Positions 7,006 to 9,290 of a stretch of DNA of 9,290 nucleotides are shown here, in pieces. The notes beneath the pieces are model-generated. The model was not told the origin of the DNA and did no database searches. It saw only the letters and a program-made list of their open reading frames with translations. The first letter of the stretch is position 1; the number at the start of each line of letters is the position of its first letter. Source of the DNA: Actinomycetes bacterium (GTDB taxonomy: Bacteria; Actinomycetota; Acidimicrobiia; Acidimicrobiales; Acidimicrobiaceae); NCBI GenBank assembly GCA_021823385.1, contig JAKAOC010000056.1, positions 1 to 9,290 of the forward strand. Direction: 5' to 3'. The position numbers and the translations under genes were made by a program.

Positions 7006-7872
7006 TTGCAAACCGGCGAACTCCTTCGCAAGCTGGGGCATCCGGAAGACGCCAGGCTCTGCATCATCTCCTGCGACTCGCTCGGCTTCTCCCACTCCCA
7101 CAATGTCGCGGCCTTAGACGCGCTAACCCATGGCGTTGCCACCACCGCCAGGCTGCTGGCCAATGCCCCCTGGTCGCGTGAGGTGAACTCCCTTTTTCGC
7201 GGCCAGGACATAGGGATCGCGCTGGTGCTGACCTCCGACCACGACATCTTCCGCATGGCGCCGCTCACCCAGTCCCCCACTCTTGTCGACGGGGCAGGTG
7301 AGCTACCGCGCACTCTCGAGGAATTCTGGGAGCACGCCGACACCGCAGAGGTGCGCCGGGAGTGCCGAGCCCAGGTGGAAAGAGCGGTCTTCTACGGCTT
7401 CGAACCCTCGCACCTGGCGTCCGAAGCCCAGGCGCTCACCCTGCGCCCCGAGTTCTTCGACGTGCTCATCGAGGTTGCCCTGGAGTTCGGCCTCCCGGTC
7501 CGGGTTCCGACGAACGGCGACCCCTCCACAACCGTTTTCCCTGCCGCCGGGCTCGCCTCCGAGGCAGGGGTGGTCTCCCCCACCGGTCAGGTCTGCGCCT
7601 TCGACTCCGGTCCCGGCTCCAACTTCGTGGACGAGCACATCTTCGAGGAGACGCTTGCCTCCCTGCCCCCGGGGGTGAGCGAGATCTCCTTTCGCCCCGC
7701 GGTGGCCTCCGACGAGCTGAGCGCGCTCTATCCCCAGGGCTGGGAGCGCTTCGCCAGGGCGCACCTGTTCCTCACCTCCCCCCTGGCGCGAGAGCTGCTG
7801 GCCGACCACAAGATCGTCACCATCGGCTATCGCCAGTTGAAGCAGGTCCAGTCGGGGCTGGCGGCCCAGTAG
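7006..7872 (+). CDS. ChbG/HpnK (YdjC) deacetylase-fold protein with altered metal site
   Basis: 288 residues with the layout of ChbG/HpnK carbohydrate deacetylases, metal-dependent enzymes that remove N-acetyl groups from sugars. The matching blocks are strand 1 (ARLCIISCDSLGFSHSHN, 16-33), the region around 69-96 with VLTSD and LVDG, SHLASE (135-140), LRPEFFDVL (146-154) and the end (IGYRQL, 273-278). The catalytic positions differ, however. The usual ADD becomes CDS (D24 kept, S25 in place of the metal Asp). The GxHL histidine becomes Ala72. HxDSH becomes HLASE, so Asp is Ala138 and the metal His is Glu140. The late HPA histidine becomes Arg230. The frame is intact and codon use looks normal, so this is a maintained protein, probably a non-hydrolytic or repurposed member, not a decaying gene. 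TTG (7006) is the first possible start after an in-frame stop (6988); AGGAG and AAAGG lie 10 and 5 nt upstream. Confidence 0.8.
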   Translation: MQTGELLRKLGHPEDARLCIISCDSLGFSHSHNVAALDALTHGVATTARLLANAPWSREVNSLFRGQDIGIALVLTSDHDIFRMAPLTQSPTLVDGAGELPRTLEEFWEHADTAEVRRECRAQVERAVFYGFEPSHLASEAQALTLRPEFFDVLIEVALEFGLPVRVPTNGDPSTTVFPAAGLASEAGVVSPTGQVCAFDSGPGSNFVDEHIFEETLASLPPGVSEISFRPAVASDELSALYPQGWERFARAHLFLTSPLARELLADHKIVTIGYRQLKQVQSGLAAQ

Positions 7873-7894
7873 TGCGCTCCTTCGCCGATAGGAC

Positions 7895-7900
7895 TAGAAT
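7895..7900 (+). promoter_or_regulatory. Possible -10 element for tatA
   Basis: TAGAAT matches TANNNT and lies 50 nt before the tatA start, in the gap after the deacetylase-fold gene. No good -35 box was found at the expected distance, so this is tentative. tatA may instead be read through from the gene 78 nt upstream. Confidence 0.3.
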
Positions 7901-7950
7901 CTGATCCAAAGGGGCAAATCCACCCCGGTGCATTCTGAAGGGCGGTAGCC

Positions 7951-8145
7951 GTGTTTGCCGAAATCCTCGGGCAGGACATGCTCATCCTGCTGGTCGTCAT
8001 CGTCGTCGTCTTCGGCGCCTCTCGCCTGCCCAAGATCGCCCGTTCCGTCGGACAGGCCAAGGGCGAGTTCGAGAAGGGCTTGAAGGACGGCACCACCCAG
8101 AACAAGGACGCCTCCAGCGAGACCAAGGACCAGGCGCAGTCCTGA
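7951..8145 (+). CDS. tatA: Twin-arginine translocase subunit TatA
   Basis: A 64-residue TatA/E-family protein, the subunit that oligomerises to let folded twin-arginine precursors cross the membrane with TatBC. A short N-terminus with polar residues (E4, Q8, D9) precedes the membrane helix (about 10-22). The hallmark FGASRLP (21-27) then leads into the amphipathic helix KIARSVGQAKGEFEKGLKD (28-46). A hydrophilic tail (47-64) ends the protein. It is at the short end for the family. GTG (7951) is chosen because the N-terminal length fits TatA and GAAGGG (7937-7942) lies 8 nt upstream; the ATG at codon 10 would cut into the helix. No tatB or tatC is nearby, so it is an orphan tatA, as often seen in actinobacteria. 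A strong terminator follows. Confidence 0.93.
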   Translation: MFAEILGQDMLILLVVIVVVFGASRLPKIARSVGQAKGEFEKGLKDGTTQNKDASSETKDQAQS

Positions 8146-8178
8146 TCCGGGCCGGCTGAGACAGCCAGAGATCCAGAG

Positions 8179-8219
8179 AAGAAGAGGGCCCGGCGTACAA
8201 CGCCGGGCCCTCTTCTTTT
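8179..8219. terminator. Strong intrinsic terminator between convergent genes
   Basis: A perfect 17-bp stem (8179-8195 with 8201-8217) encloses the loop TACAA. The core GGGCCCGGCG is GC-rich and the base is AAGAAG/CTTCTT, ending in TTTT on the plus strand. On the minus strand the stem is followed by a pyrimidine-rich TCTTCTTCTC. It lies between the stop codons of tatA (+) and the SCP2-like gene (-), so it can serve both. Confidence 0.9.
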
Positions 8220-8239
8220 GCCTACGCTGAGGCAGCTCC

Positions 8240-8638
8240 TCAATCGCCGAAGTCGGTGACCTCGAGGATCTCCTTCTGCAGCTGGCGGTACTCCGCCGAG
8301 TTGGTCACCGGCAGCAGCGACATCAGCTTGCCGATGTTCCCGTCGACCTTCAGCCTCCCCTGCATGAATGCCGCGTTGGCATCCAGCTGGAGCTTCTGGA
8401 TCTTTTTGGCGTCGTCGTAGCTCTGCGTGAGGGTGATCTCGGCGTCGTCGATCTCACCAAGCCGCGACTCCGTCAGTTTGCCGTTCTCCACCACCCAGTA
8501 ATACTTGATAGCCCCTGAGGGACCGCCCTCGATGACGTACTGGATGCGCGCCGTGGCGCCGGGACGCTCTGGCTGCGTCGCCGCCATCTTGAAAGTCTCG
8601 GCAAACCACTCACTGCTAAGCCATGCGTACTTGCTCAA
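8240..8638 (-). CDS. SCP2 sterol-binding-domain protein
   Basis: 132 residues from the chosen start, forming a single sterol-carrier-protein-2-like domain (PF02036) with a hydrophobic cavity for lipid-like ligands. The N-terminal helix region (LSSEWFAETFKMA, 7-19) is followed by alternating strands (31-70). The typical segment AFMQGRLKVDGNIGKLM (90-106) then leads into the closing helix (Ser114-Ile124). No signal peptide or membrane helix is present. Bacterial members are linked to sterol or fatty-acyl metabolism, but the ligand is unknown. TTG (8638) is preferred because AGGAG lies 8 nt upstream and the protein then starts just before the conserved SxEWF; an ATG at 8686 would add 16 unconserved residues. 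It lies 120 nt downstream of mca on the same strand and may share its transcript. Confidence 0.88.
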   Translation of the reverse strand: MSKYAWLSSEWFAETFKMAATQPERPGATARIQYVIEGGPSGAIKYYWVVENGKLTESRLGEIDDAEITLTQSYDDAKKIQKLQLDANAAFMQGRLKVDGNIGKLMSLLPVTNSAEYRQLQKEILEVTDFGD

Positions 8639-8646
8639 TTCTCCCT

Positions 8647-8651
8647 CTCCT
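8647..8651 (-). promoter_or_regulatory. Ribosome binding site deciding the SCP2 start
   Basis: AGGAG on the minus strand with 8 nt spacing to TTG at 8638. The alternative ATG at 8686 has only GGAG at about 11 nt. Confidence 0.6.
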
Positions 8652-8758
8652 GGGCCAGCCTGACCCAACAGGCTTTCGCGCCCCATTGGCGCACTGACTC
8701 CGCCAACAATCTTGGCACTTTTGCCGGCCCTAGGCCGACACGTTTCGCCAAAGAGCAG

Positions 8759-9290
8759 CTACAGGCCGGCGAAAAGATCGGTTTCGATGCCTTCGGGCCG
8801 GTAGCCATCGGGGGCCATGGCCAGGAAGAGATCCTCGGTGGGATATGCATCCTCCGCCTCGGTGTCGCTCAGGCCGAACCAGTTGCGCGATTCGGGGTCG
8901 ATCTGGGTGGCATGCGCGCGCAGGGCCGCGCTGCGGCGCGAGTGATAGCCCCTGATATCGATCTTGGTGGTCGCCTCGTAGTCGGCCTCGGCTCCTTCCA
9001 GCCACTCGGGCGAATACGGCGACTCCTTGCCCAGCTCGAGAAACTTGGCGTGCAGAGCCCGCATCCTCTCCGGGGTCCACACATGGTAATAGACCTTGGC
9101 CACGACATGGGGCTTCTCTCCCTCCTCCGCCGCGAAACCGGCATCGGCGGCCAGCTCCCGCGCTCGCATGGAGACCTCGTGGACCCGGAGGTGGTCGGGG
9201 TGGGGGTAGCGGCGCTGGATCTCCGGATAGGTGAGCATCACCTGCGGGCGCTCCTCCAGGATGATGCGCGCCAACCTGGCGGCCGCCTCG
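8759..9290 (-). CDS. mca: Mycothiol S-conjugate amidase, C-terminal part (runs off the right edge)
   Basis: Mca is a cytoplasmic zinc amidase that splits mycothiol S-conjugates of electrophiles and antibiotics into a mercapturic acid for export and GlcN-inositol for reuse. 176 codons are visible; the start and the N-terminal zinc motif (AHPDD in the PIG-L/LmbE family) lie beyond the window. Visible is YPHPDHLRVH (28-37 of the visible part), where HPDHxxxH supplies zinc-site and catalytic residues. The C-terminal signature follows: ALRAHATQIDP, then YPTEDLFLA and the closing DLFAGL. ALRAHATQ and this ending favour Mca over its paralog MshB, which makes mycothiol. One oddity is RR just before YPHPDH, where Mca proteins usually have GG. 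This gene is the main taxonomic marker in the window. Confidence 0.9.
   Translation of the reverse strand, partial: EAAARLARIILEERPQVMLTYPEIQRRYPHPDHLRVHEVSMRARELAADAGFAAEEGEKPHVVAKVYYHVWTPERMRALHAKFLELGKESPYSPEWLEGAEADYEATTKIDIRGYHSRRSAALRAHATQIDPESRNWFGLSDTEAEDAYPTEDLFLAMAPDGYRPEGIETDLFAGL

Noticed and set aside
8725..8737. CGGCC-CTA-GGCCG hairpin between mca and the SCP2 gene as a terminator
   Set aside because: The stem is only 5 bp and no T-run follows in the direction of mca transcription; it is too weak to call.

Overview
The window is high-GC bacterial DNA, packed with genes and most likely from an actinomycete (Actinomycetota). Three signs support this. A partial gene at the right edge reads as mycothiol S-conjugate amidase (Mca), and mycothiol is essentially confined to this phylum. 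A perfect actinobacterial-type LexA/SOS box lies at 6705-6720. Several genes start at GTG or TTG, or appear to be leaderless. I cannot place it below phylum level. No rRNA, tRNA, CRISPR array, insertion sequence or prophage gene was seen, and no gene-free stretch exceeds 300 bases.

Left block (1-4482, all minus strand), in transcription order: a CPBP-family intramembrane protease (3736-4482); a 57-residue zinc-ribbon protein with a GTG start (3442-3615); an 829-residue multi-pass membrane protein resembling the 6-pyruvoyl-tetrahydropterin-synthase-related/YfhO-like, GT-C-like group (867-3356); and the N-terminal half of a phosphomannomutase/phosphoglucomutase (1-743), which has its own likely promoter at 822-850. 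The last two suggest supply and transfer of sugars for surface glycans.

Middle block (4636-8145, plus strand): divergent from the protease is ftsH (4636-6651), a complete membrane AAA+ zinc protease with no Shine-Dalgarno sequence. It is followed by an SOS box and a 60-residue basic protein (6755-6937), apparently leaderless and LexA-controlled. Next come a ChbG/HpnK (YdjC) deacetylase-fold protein that has lost its metal-binding residues (7006-7872) and a short TatA (7951-8145). A strong 17-bp stem terminator at 8179-8217 separates tatA from the convergent right block.

Right block (8240-9290, minus strand): the 3' part of mca, then an SCP2 sterol-carrier-like protein.

The points most worth a second look are the SOS-controlled microprotein, the ChbG-fold protein with a dismantled active site, and the short zinc-ribbon gene.
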